A DNA stretch of 41,386 nt, taken from positions 1 to 41,386 of the IMG/VR virus record IMGVR_UViG_3300044632_002016; one strand, given 5' to 3'. The DNA is from a virus. A program made the position numbers and the translations under genes. Below, in pieces: positions 15,975 to 23,402 of the stretch. Every line of letters begins with the position of its first letter. Positions within the stretch are counted from its first letter, which is position 1. Below the pieces are notes generated by a model, which saw only the letters and a program-made list of their open reading frames with translations, was not told the origin of the DNA and ran no database searches.

Positions 15975-16817
15975 ATGTCTGATATATCCACAGCGAGCGA
16001 AATACGCTTAGGCAGCCAAGCTGCTACGGAGGTTTGGTTGGGCTCGACTTTGGTATGGTCCGATTTTGTGAATCCGAAGAGCATCCCGGGCTTGTATGCA
16101 TGGTATGACTCTACGCAAGGGCTTTACTCGGCAACATCAGGCGGCAGTCTTGTCACGGCAAACGGTGCGGCCATCGCCCGCTGGGAAGACCAAAGCGGCA
16201 ACGGCAGACATCTCATTCAGTCCGATACTACCTATCAGCCAAAAATTCAAGCGTCCGGCCTCAATGGGAAAAATGTCGTTCATTTCACCAGCGATGTGCT
16301 GGTTTCCAATGCGGCCAATTGGGGATTGGGTCAGAACAAAGTGTTTTTCTTCTATGTGATTAAGTGGGACAGCCAGCCAGCAGACGCAACACTTATGCGG
16401 TTAAGCGACAGCGCCGCAGGGAATTTTGTATTTTTCAATTATTGGGACGGGGCCAGCTACTCATTTTATCCGCGCTTTTACACAAACGGCTTTTGGTCTC
16501 CAACTGTTGCTACTTCTACCATAGGCACGGCCTGGCAGTCGCAATATGTGCTGTTCCCGAGGGCGTCCAGTTTCCAGACATCCCTCTACAAAAACAACAG
16601 CCAAGTCGCCTCAATTAGCGCCAACGACAATAATATCAATTTCGCCAGCAACAGATACTTCGGCCTTGGAGCTAACATTACCACTGCGGCAGCCCCCAAC
16701 GGGAACTACTTCGACGGCAAAATCGCCGAGTTGGCCATCTACATCACCCCGCGATCCATGACCGACCGCGACCTCACTAACCTTACCAACTACTTTTCCG
16801 CAAAATGGGCAATTTAA
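15975..16817 (+). CDS. LamG/concanavalin-like lectin tail protein
   Basis: A 280-residue protein. The first 30 residues (IRLGSQAATEVWLGSTLVW) are a small attachment motif found in phage tail proteins. The rest is a LamG/concanavalin-A-like jelly-roll, recognised from SIPGLYAWYDSTQGLYSATS, ARWEDQSGNGRHL and the late KIAELAIYITPRSMTDRD. Such domains bind glycans, so this is a strong candidate for host-surface recognition. The DNA is somewhat more AT-rich than neighbouring late genes, suggesting recent exchange. Its end overlaps the SET-domain gene by 13 bases. Confidence 0.8.
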   Translation: MSDISTASEIRLGSQAATEVWLGSTLVWSDFVNPKSIPGLYAWYDSTQGLYSATSGGSLVTANGAAIARWEDQSGNGRHLIQSDTTYQPKIQASGLNGKNVVHFTSDVLVSNAANWGLGQNKVFFFYVIKWDSQPADATLMRLSDSAAGNFVFFNYWDGASYSFYPRFYTNGFWSPTVATSTIGTAWQSQYVLFPRASSFQTSLYKNNSQVASISANDNNINFASNRYFGLGANITTAAAPNGNYFDGKIAELAIYITPRSMTDRDLTNLTNYFSAKWAI

Positions 16818-17212
16818 CCCCCGCCCCCACCATGCTCCGCCCCGAGCCATACCACGCGACCAAGCTCGCCGTGCGCCGCTCTCCGTTGCACCGGTGGGGC
16901 GTCTTCGCCACGGCCCCTATTGCCAAGCACGAAGTGCTTGAGGAGGCCCCCTACGCCTGCGTGCCCAAGAAGCAACTCGCCAAAGCCCCAGCCTGCGAGA
17001 CCTACAGCTACTATCTCGACGACGCCACCAGCATCATCGGCTTCGGCCTCGCCCCCCTCTACAACCACCACGACACCCCCAACGCCTGCCACGAGATCGA
17101 CCAGGTAAACGAACTCATGCGGCACTACGCCCTGCGCGACATCGCCGCAGGCGAAGAGATCACCCTCAACTACGGCGCTGAAAACGCCAAGCACTTCTTA
17201 GAAAAGGAATAA
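16805..17212 (+). CDS. SET-domain protein (putative protein lysine methyltransferase)
   Basis: A 135-residue minimal SET domain. The three conserved blocks are visible: LHRWGVFATAPIAKHEVLEE (residues 28-47) with the GxG-like SAM-binding start, YNHHDTPNA (86-94) corresponding to the NHxxxPN motif, and RDIAAGEEITLNYG (111-124), the pseudoknot motif with the catalytic-type Tyr. Cysteine-rich pre- and post-SET modules are absent, as in small viral and bacterial SET proteins. SET enzymes transfer methyl groups from SAM to lysines of proteins; the target is unknown. The start may be ATG 16805 or ATG 16832, the latter avoiding overlap with the lectin gene. It lies within the virion-protein operon. 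Confidence 0.85.
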   Translation: MGNLTPAPTMLRPEPYHATKLAVRRSPLHRWGVFATAPIAKHEVLEEAPYACVPKKQLAKAPACETYSYYLDDATSIIGFGLAPLYNHHDTPNACHEIDQVNELMRHYALRDIAAGEEITLNYGAENAKHFLEKE

Positions 17213-17216
17213 TCCT

Positions 17217-19763
17217 ATGGCAATGAACATGAGCAACAGCGGCGGAGGAGGGGGAATGTCCGGCGGCGGAGGTGGCGGAGGTGGCGCGATGAGCGCAGCC
17301 CCCGCAATGAGCGCAGCCATGTCCGACAACAACATGGGCGGCAACGCCATGTCCGGCAACAACGCCATGTCAACAGGGTCAACAGGGTCAGCAATGTCCA
17401 ACGCCATGAGCGGCGGCAACAACGCCATGTCCGGCGGAGGAATGTCCAGCGGCGGCATGGGTATGGGCATGAGTGCTCCGCCAGCCCCGCAGCAGCGCAG
17501 CCTCGCCGACGAGATGGCCGCGATCTCAGGCTATGCCCAAGCAAACGCCCAGGCTCAAGCCAACACCACCGTCGATACCGCAGACCGCCTCAGCGATCAG
17601 GCCATTGAGAACACCGGCGACATTGCGCAAAGACTCCAAGACAGCACCTACACCGCCGCCGCCAACCAAAACATCCGCGACGCCGGAACATCTGCCGCCC
17701 AGCTCGGGCAAAGCTACAACCAAGTCGGCCAGACTGCCGACCGTGTAGCCGCATACAACGACCCCGCCCAAGCCCGGTTGAACCAAATGGCCCTCGGCCA
17801 GCTCTACCGGCCCGACCAGATTTCCTCCCAAAATGTCGCCGCCGACCAAGTGACCGGCTCTCGCGTTGCTAATGTGGGCCAGATGGACTACGCCCGCCTC
17901 GGCCAAGTTGCCGATGTCCAAGGCCCAGCAGGCTACACGCCTGACCAAATCCGCGCCCAACGCATCCGCGCCGCTCAAGCGGGGGCCGTGGCCGATGTCA
18001 ACGCCCAGCAAATAAACGCCGCCAGCACCGGAGGCATCGAGCGTGTCGGAGGCACACAGGTATCCTCGGTGGACCCCATGCAAGCCGCTCGCATCCGCCG
18101 CACGCAGGATGTCGCATCCCGCGACATCCGCGCCAGCGCCGCCGAGCGTGGCCTTATGGATGAAGCCCGAGGCAATGGACTCTATGGGCAACTCCGCGAT
18201 CAAGCCAGCAACGACCTCGCCCTCGGCCGGTCCCTCTCCGCCGAGCAAAGCCGCGACGCAATCCAATCTTCCCGCGCCGCATCCTCCGCCCGTGGACTCG
18301 GCCTCGGCCAATCCGCCATGGCCGCCGAGCTTCTCAACCGCGACCGCTTCGCCACCGCCAGGGAAAACGAACGCCGCACTTTTGCTGGCAATGTCCTTGG
18401 ACAAGGCACCGCCGTCCAGCAAGCCGCCAACCAAGCCTACATGGGCCGCCAAGAAAGCAATGTCGGCCGCTCACTCCAAGCAGGGCTCGCCAACCAATCC
18501 GTCGCTGCCAACCGATCCCTACAGCAAGCCCAGCTCCAGCAGCAGGCCAACCTCACCACCAACCAAAACGAACAACAGCGAGTGCTCGCCGAGGCCGGTT
18601 ACGCACAACAGGCCGGTCTTTCCAACCAAAGCTTGGGTTTCCAAAGCGCAAGTCAGGATGCTCAATTTTCCCAAGCCGCAGCCCTGGCAAACCAAGACGC
18701 CTCACTTCGAGCCGCTCTGGCAAACCAATCTGCGGGTCTCACATTAGGCCAAACAAACGCCCAGCTCTTACAGCAAAGCCGCCTCGCCAACCAATCTGCC
18801 GGTCTTCAGGCGCAGCAAGCCAACCAAGCCGCCAACGCCCGCGCCGCTGAGTTTCAGCAGCAAAGCGGTCTTCAAGCCTCCTTGGCAAACCAGCAAGCCG
18901 GACTCTCCCAAGCCGCCGAGCAGGCCCGCCTGCAACAAACCGCTATTGGCGCGTCCTACGACGCATCCCAACAACGCGCCATGGCCGATGCAGGCTACGC
19001 CCAGCAGGCCAACCTCGCCAACCAAGACGCCAATCTCCGCGCCGCCCAATACAACAGCAGCCAAAACCTCGCCGCCCAGCAGGCGAACCAATCGGCCAAC
19101 TACAACGCTAACTACGCCAATCAAAATTTCCTCCAAGGCGTCGCGTCGCAGAACTTCAACCAATTTTCGGGCCAGCAAAGCATGCTCGGATCCCTTTACG
19201 GCCAGCAAGCAGGCATCGCCCAAAACCAATACGCCAACAACCTCGGCCTCGCCCAAGCCAATGTCGCCCTCGACCCCTACCAACGCGCCCTCGGATCAAA
19301 CATCCCCATAGCCAGCCAAGGCAACGCCGCCAATATGATCGGCACAGCCTACGGCCAGACCATGAACTACGGCAGCGACCTCTTCAACACGAACACGAAC
19401 ATGCAGGCGTCGATCTACAACAGCTTCCAAAACAACCAAGCCTCGTTGCAAGGAGCCCGCTTGCAAGCCGGTGCAAGCGCAGCCGCTGGACAAAGCGGCA
19501 TGATCGGAAGCATTGCTGGTGGTGCTGGAGCGGCAATCGGCGGAGCGGCTATCGCTGCCGTGTGCTGGATCGCTCGAGCGGCATTCGGCTTAGAGACAGA
19601 TCGCTGGCAAAAATTCCGACGCGCCATGCTCCGCCATGCCAGCGACCGCACGATCCGGCTCTACTGCCAGCATGGTCAATCCATCGCCGCCACTCTCACC
19701 ACCCCCCTCCGTCGCCTTGCGGCTCGACTCACGCTCCGCTCGCTGGAATTTGCATGGAAATAA
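17217..19763 (+). CDS. Internal virion (ejection) protein, Met/Gly- and Gln-rich
   Basis: An 848-residue low-complexity protein. Residues 1-85 are a Met/Gly/Ser/Asn region with repeated AMS and GGGMS units. Residues ~95-350 are Ala/Gln/Arg-rich. Residues ~420-640 are imperfect repeats built on ANQ(S/D)AGL and QQAN. Near residues 755-780 there is a Gly/Ala-rich hydrophobic stretch (GAGAAIGGAAIAAV), followed by a distinct C-terminal domain beginning CWIARAAFG at residue 783 and rich in Arg/Lys, a pattern seen at the end of phage internal virion proteins. I read it as an ejection protein that enters the host envelope with the DNA. Its last ten bases overlap the start of the YcaO gene, so the two are translationally coupled. 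Confidence 0.7.
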   Translation: MAMNMSNSGGGGGMSGGGGGGGGAMSAAPAMSAAMSDNNMGGNAMSGNNAMSTGSTGSAMSNAMSGGNNAMSGGGMSSGGMGMGMSAPPAPQQRSLADEMAAISGYAQANAQAQANTTVDTADRLSDQAIENTGDIAQRLQDSTYTAAANQNIRDAGTSAAQLGQSYNQVGQTADRVAAYNDPAQARLNQMALGQLYRPDQISSQNVAADQVTGSRVANVGQMDYARLGQVADVQGPAGYTPDQIRAQRIRAAQAGAVADVNAQQINAASTGGIERVGGTQVSSVDPMQAARIRRTQDVASRDIRASAAERGLMDEARGNGLYGQLRDQASNDLALGRSLSAEQSRDAIQSSRAASSARGLGLGQSAMAAELLNRDRFATARENERRTFAGNVLGQGTAVQQAANQAYMGRQESNVGRSLQAGLANQSVAANRSLQQAQLQQQANLTTNQNEQQRVLAEAGYAQQAGLSNQSLGFQSASQDAQFSQAAALANQDASLRAALANQSAGLTLGQTNAQLLQQSRLANQSAGLQAQQANQAANARAAEFQQQSGLQASLANQQAGLSQAAEQARLQQTAIGASYDASQQRAMADAGYAQQANLANQDANLRAAQYNSSQNLAAQQANQSANYNANYANQNFLQGVASQNFNQFSGQQSMLGSLYGQQAGIAQNQYANNLGLAQANVALDPYQRALGSNIPIASQGNAANMIGTAYGQTMNYGSDLFNTNTNMQASIYNSFQNNQASLQGARLQAGASAAAGQSGMIGSIAGGAGAAIGGAAIAAVCWIARAAFGLETDRWQKFRRAMLRHASDRTIRLYCQHGQSIAATLTTPLRRLAARLTLRSLEFAWK

Positions 19764-20929
19764 TCAAACATCGCGCAGATGGCGCTCACCGCGCTTGCAC
19801 CCCTGAGCAGACGCTTGAGCGCATGCGACCGCATTTCCACGCCGCAGGCATTACCCGCCTCGCCGAGATCACCGGGCTGGACCGCATTGGCATCTGTGTC
19901 GCCCAGTGCATCCGGCCAGATGCCATCGTGCTGGCCGTGGATTCTGGCAAAGGAGCCACCCCCGCCGCAGCCAAGTGCTCGGCCATGATGGAAGGCTTCG
20001 AGCGCCATGTGGGCGAGACAAGCCATGTCCCTCACTTTACGGCCGCCGCGAGCAGCCTCGGCCAAAGCGCCGAAACGCGACTGCCTCTTCTAAATGGGGC
20101 GGCATTCAATCCAAATATCCCAATCCGCTGGGGCATCGCGCAGGGAATAAAAAGCGGGGCGGCAAAACATCTCCCCCTTGCAGCCATACATCTCACTGCC
20201 CGTGGACCCGCTGACGAACCATTGGCGGCATCTATGTTTTCCTGCACCAGCAACGGACTATCTGCCGGGAATACCTATGCAGAAGCAATCTGTGGCGGGC
20301 TCTACGAAGTCATCGAGCGCGACCAAGTGGCCATAGGCATGGAAAACCCACAGCCTGTGCCGCGTGTTGATCTCGACACCATCACCGACAGCACCTTGTC
20401 TGGCATTGTCCGCCGCCTGCGACAGGCCGACCTCATGCCTGTGCTCTTCGATTGCACCTCTGATATCGGCGTGCCGACTTACACGGCTTATATCTACGAC
20501 ACAGAAGAGCGTGGAGTCGGATTCTACCGAGGCTACGCGGCACACCTCGACCCCGCTGTCGCTCAGTGCCGGGCATTGTGCGAAGCAATACAAGGACGCC
20601 TTGTTTATATCGCCGGAAGCCGCGACGACATCTTGCACGAACGCTACCAGGCAACGAAAGACTCCGACACCGCTCATAATCTGGGGCGACTCCTGGCAGT
20701 CAAAGATGTCGTCTCAAGCCGCGCCCACCCAGACCGATCAGGCGACACCTTTGAAGAGGATATCGACACCCTTCTGAGCCTACTCGCCGCCGCCGGCATC
20801 CCCGAGCCGCTCGTCCATGAGTTCACCCATGATTACCCTTGCAGCGTCGTGCGAGTCATCATACCGACCCTTGAAGGATACTACAACCGACACATAGCGC
20901 GTGGATCCCGCGCCAGGAGGAACGCATGA
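19754..20929 (+). CDS. ycaO: YcaO-domain protein (thioamide/azoline-forming ATPase family)
   Basis: A 391-residue stand-alone YcaO protein. YcaO enzymes use ATP to activate a peptide-bond amide: cyclodehydratases make azolines, and TfuA partners make thioamides. The family blocks are clear: SGKGATPAAAKCSAMMEGFE (residues 64-83), SNGLSAGNTYAEAI (166-179) continuing into YEVIERD (184-190), and HLDPAVAQCRALCEAIQGRL (264-283) followed by AGSRDD (287-292). The Glu-containing blocks form the ATP-Mg site. The C-terminus is VVRVIIPTLEGYYNRHIARG (365-384) and lacks the PxPxP tail of azoline-forming YcaOs, fitting the TfuA-associated class. It starts inside the end of the ejection-protein gene and overlaps tfuA by four bases. 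Full length, with no disruption. Confidence 0.93.
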   Translation: MEIIKHRADGAHRACTPEQTLERMRPHFHAAGITRLAEITGLDRIGICVAQCIRPDAIVLAVDSGKGATPAAAKCSAMMEGFERHVGETSHVPHFTAAASSLGQSAETRLPLLNGAAFNPNIPIRWGIAQGIKSGAAKHLPLAAIHLTARGPADEPLAASMFSCTSNGLSAGNTYAEAICGGLYEVIERDQVAIGMENPQPVPRVDLDTITDSTLSGIVRRLRQADLMPVLFDCTSDIGVPTYTAYIYDTEERGVGFYRGYAAHLDPAVAQCRALCEAIQGRLVYIAGSRDDILHERYQATKDSDTAHNLGRLLAVKDVVSSRAHPDRSGDTFEEDIDTLLSLLAAAGIPEPLVHEFTHDYPCSVVRVIIPTLEGYYNRHIARGSRARRNA

Positions 20930-21918
20930 AAATCTTTATCGGCCCCACTCGCCCCGGCAATATCCCTGCCGATGCCGACATACGCCCTCCAGCGCAGCAA
21001 GGCGACATCGCCGCCGCCGCTCTCGAAGGTCTAGATACCATCCTCCTCATCGACGGCCTCTTTCACCAAAGCCTCGCCCCATGGCATAAGGAAATCCTCT
21101 TCGCCATCGAGCGTGGCTGCCGCGTCATCGGCGCAGGAAGCCTCGGCGCACTCCGCGCCGTCGAGTGCGCTCGCTACGGAGCCGAGCCTGTCGGCGTCAT
21201 CGCGGGGTGGTATGCCGATGAGTCCTGCACCGACGATGCCGATGTAGCCCTTGCCCACGGCCATGCCGAAGACGGCTACCGCCCGCTCTCCATTCCGCTC
21301 GTCAACCTCCGCGCCACAGCAGAAGCTCATATCGACGAAGCCGGTCACATCCTCGCCGTTGCCCGCTCCATCTACTACCCCGAGCGCACCTGGCAGCGCC
21401 TCCGCCGCGACCTCGGCGATGTGGTGGATATCCTGCAAGCACGCTACATCGACCAGAAAGCCCTCGACGCCGAGGAAGCTATCCGCCACGCCCAGCATGT
21501 CGCCGCTCCCATCCGTTGCGATACCCCTCAGCACATCCACACGGCACATCTCCGGGCTTTGCTTGACAACGATCTTCCAACTCCCGCAGGCCGCACCTAC
21601 ACGCTTTTCCCAGACGCCCAGCGCCAAGCGGCGACGGATGCCAGGCTACTCGCCGAGCTCGCCCAAGCGGCAGGCATCACCATCACGCCTCACGATATCA
21701 TCCAAGCCTCCCGCAGCATGTGGAATCGGCTTGGCATACAGGACGAAAAGACCGCCTCAGATTGGCTTTTAGAAAACCAAATCCCCGAAGCTGCATGGAC
21801 CCAAGAGTCTATGAACGAAGCCCTGCGCACAGCCGCACGCAACTGGCTCTCCTCTGCAAGTAATTCGTTCGACGCTATACCCATCACAAAACTCCACACA
21901 ACAATCCACCCCTCATAA
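20926..21918 (+). CDS. tfuA: TfuA-like protein, YcaO partner
   Basis: A 330-residue protein with the TfuA core: IGPTRPG at residues 5-11, IDGLFHQ (42-48), HKEIL (54-58), GAGSLGALRAVE (69-80) and a Asp-rich TDDADVALAHGHAEDGYRPL (102-121). TfuA proteins partner with YcaO in thioamide synthesis, for example thioglycine in methyl-coenzyme M reductase and thioviridamide-like peptides, possibly by supplying or handling sulfur. The C-terminal half is helical and less conserved. The ATG at 20926 overlaps the ycaO stop (ATGA) and has a good AGGAGG just upstream, so expression is tightly coupled. The next virion-associated gene follows after three bases. Confidence 0.93.
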   Translation: MKIFIGPTRPGNIPADADIRPPAQQGDIAAAALEGLDTILLIDGLFHQSLAPWHKEILFAIERGCRVIGAGSLGALRAVECARYGAEPVGVIAGWYADESCTDDADVALAHGHAEDGYRPLSIPLVNLRATAEAHIDEAGHILAVARSIYYPERTWQRLRRDLGDVVDILQARYIDQKALDAEEAIRHAQHVAAPIRCDTPQHIHTAHLRALLDNDLPTPAGRTYTLFPDAQRQAATDARLLAELAQAAGITITPHDIIQASRSMWNRLGIQDEKTASDWLLENQIPEAAWTQESMNEALRTAARNWLSSASNSFDAIPITKLHTTIHPS

Positions 21919-21921
21919 CTT

Positions 21922-22437
21922 ATGCCATACAACCCCGCCGTAAACGACCGATCTGGAGAAATCCTCGCAAATGCCACAGCCAACGCAGCTCAAATCCGCG
22001 CCCAAGGCATGATGGCTATGGGCGAGGGAATAGGCGACGGCCTCGCCGCAATCGGCGGCGGTCTATCTCAAGGCATGGCGAAATCCCAAGAAAACCGCAT
22101 CGCCTCGGACGGCGTCAACGCCAAGTTCGACATGCTCAAGGATTTTAGAAAAACCAACGGGCAGCCCCTTATAACTCAAGAAACCATCGACAAATTCGAC
22201 ACCATGCCACTCGGCAAGCGCCAAGCCATTGTATCCACGGCAGAATCTTTCATGGATTACGACCTCAAGCAATGGATGGTTAATACCCAGATGTCCCGCG
22301 CCAACGCTAACATGCTCGCCCAGCAACCGGCCGCAAACCAAGTCCCCATAAACACAAACGCTGCCCCCGCAGCGCAACCGCAGGCCAATCCTGCGGCAGC
22401 TTCAAAAGATTGGCACCCTCTGGTCCCTAAGCGCTAA
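21922..22437 (+). CDS. Putative internal virion protein, 171 aa
   Basis: A 171-residue protein. The N-terminus (SGEILANATANAAQIRAQGM, then a Gly-rich GEGIGDGLAAIGGGLSQGM) resembles the amphipathic starts of phage ejection proteins. The middle is helical, and the C-terminal 40 residues are Ala/Pro/Gln/Asn-rich and probably disordered. It follows tfuA at once and precedes two larger internal-protein-like genes, so it is probably a virion component. No enzymatic motif is visible. Confidence 0.6.
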   Translation: MPYNPAVNDRSGEILANATANAAQIRAQGMMAMGEGIGDGLAAIGGGLSQGMAKSQENRIASDGVNAKFDMLKDFRKTNGQPLITQETIDKFDTMPLGKRQAIVSTAESFMDYDLKQWMVNTQMSRANANMLAQQPAANQVPINTNAAPAAQPQANPAAASKDWHPLVPKR

Positions 22438-22442
22438 TCATT

Positions 22443-23402
22443 ATGACACCGCAACCCAATCCCACCGCCGAGGACATGGCAGACTTCGTAACGCCCGTTG
22501 CAGAAATGCCAGCCCCACCGCCACAGCGCCAATCCAAGGGCCTGTCTTTCGATTTCAACGGCCTCATCAACCGTTTACAGACCGAGGGCTTTGATTCTCT
22601 TTCTCGCCCACAGCAAGAGCTGCTTTACCATCTCAAGGACAATCCAGACCTCGAAATGAGCCCCGAGCAGATGGCCATGTTCGTAACCGAGACCGACAAA
22701 AGACTCCGCGAGCAAGCTTCTCCAGAAGCTCAAGCACGACTTGCTAACACCCAGCTTGATGTTGCCACAAAGAAAACTGCACTTACTACTGCCGCAAAAG
22801 AATCCCAAGAAGACGCGAAAAAAACATACCAACGCGCATCCAATATGGTCTGGCTCCTTGATAATTTGAGGGGAGGAAAACGCGGAGAGGTTGCAGAAAA
22901 AAATGAAAAATGGAGGCCGCGTGTCGGATCAGTCGATGGGCGTTGGCCATCCTTACTTTCATCCGAAGAGACACTTGGTTGGAATGCTGACTTTAACAGC
23001 TTAAAGGGCATGATTAATTTGACCGAGGCACAGGCCAACCGAGGGCAGGGTTCGCTGACTGAAGGCGAGCGCACACTTATGGCGCAAGCTGCATCTTTGG
23101 GACTAGATCAAGTCCGCGACGAGGCAGGATTCAATAAAGCCTTTGAGCGCATGTATGACATGGCCGTCGAAACTCAACAGGCAAACATGAAAAAACTTTC
23201 CGGCGCCGACAAGGCCGACCCTTCATCCACGCCCGCACAACAACCCGCAACCACCGCCCCAGCCGCAGCACCGCAACCCCAGCCGCAATTCCGTAGCAAA
23301 GAAGAAATCGTCCAAGCCGTAAGCGCCGGCAAACTCACCCGCGAGCAAGGAGTTTCGATCCTCCGCTCCCAGTTCAACAACGATTTCCGATCTGGCCAAT
23401 GA
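22443..23402 (+). CDS. Putative internal virion protein, 319 aa
   Basis: A 319-residue protein. A Pro-rich N-terminus is followed by a helical region (residues ~55-150, including TDKRLREQASPEAQARLANT), then a globular middle with RWPSLLSSEETLGWNADF, an Ala/Pro/Gln-rich linker (about 265-290), and a short SHOCT-like C-terminal helix pair (SKEEIVQAVSAGKLTREQGV). The layout of helix, disordered linker and short C-terminal motif is typical of ejection or packaging-associated virion proteins. It overlaps the next gene by four bases. Confidence 0.6.
   Translation: MTPQPNPTAEDMADFVTPVAEMPAPPPQRQSKGLSFDFNGLINRLQTEGFDSLSRPQQELLYHLKDNPDLEMSPEQMAMFVTETDKRLREQASPEAQARLANTQLDVATKKTALTTAAKESQEDAKKTYQRASNMVWLLDNLRGGKRGEVAEKNEKWRPRVGSVDGRWPSLLSSEETLGWNADFNSLKGMINLTEAQANRGQGSLTEGERTLMAQAASLGLDQVRDEAGFNKAFERMYDMAVETQQANMKKLSGADKADPSSTPAQQPATTAPAAAPQPQPQFRSKEEIVQAVSAGKLTREQGVSILRSQFNNDFRSGQ

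Noticed and set aside
17217-19763. Tape-measure protein of a long tail
   Set aside because: There are no tail-tube, sheath or chaperone genes, and the Gln/Ala repeats with a C-terminal CWIARAAFG domain match internal virion proteins better.
19700-22000. A small RiPP precursor gene near YcaO-TfuA
   Set aside because: The gene ends overlap or leave three-base gaps, so no free small reading frame on the plus strand exists between them. I saw no convincing leader-core peptide on the opposite strand.
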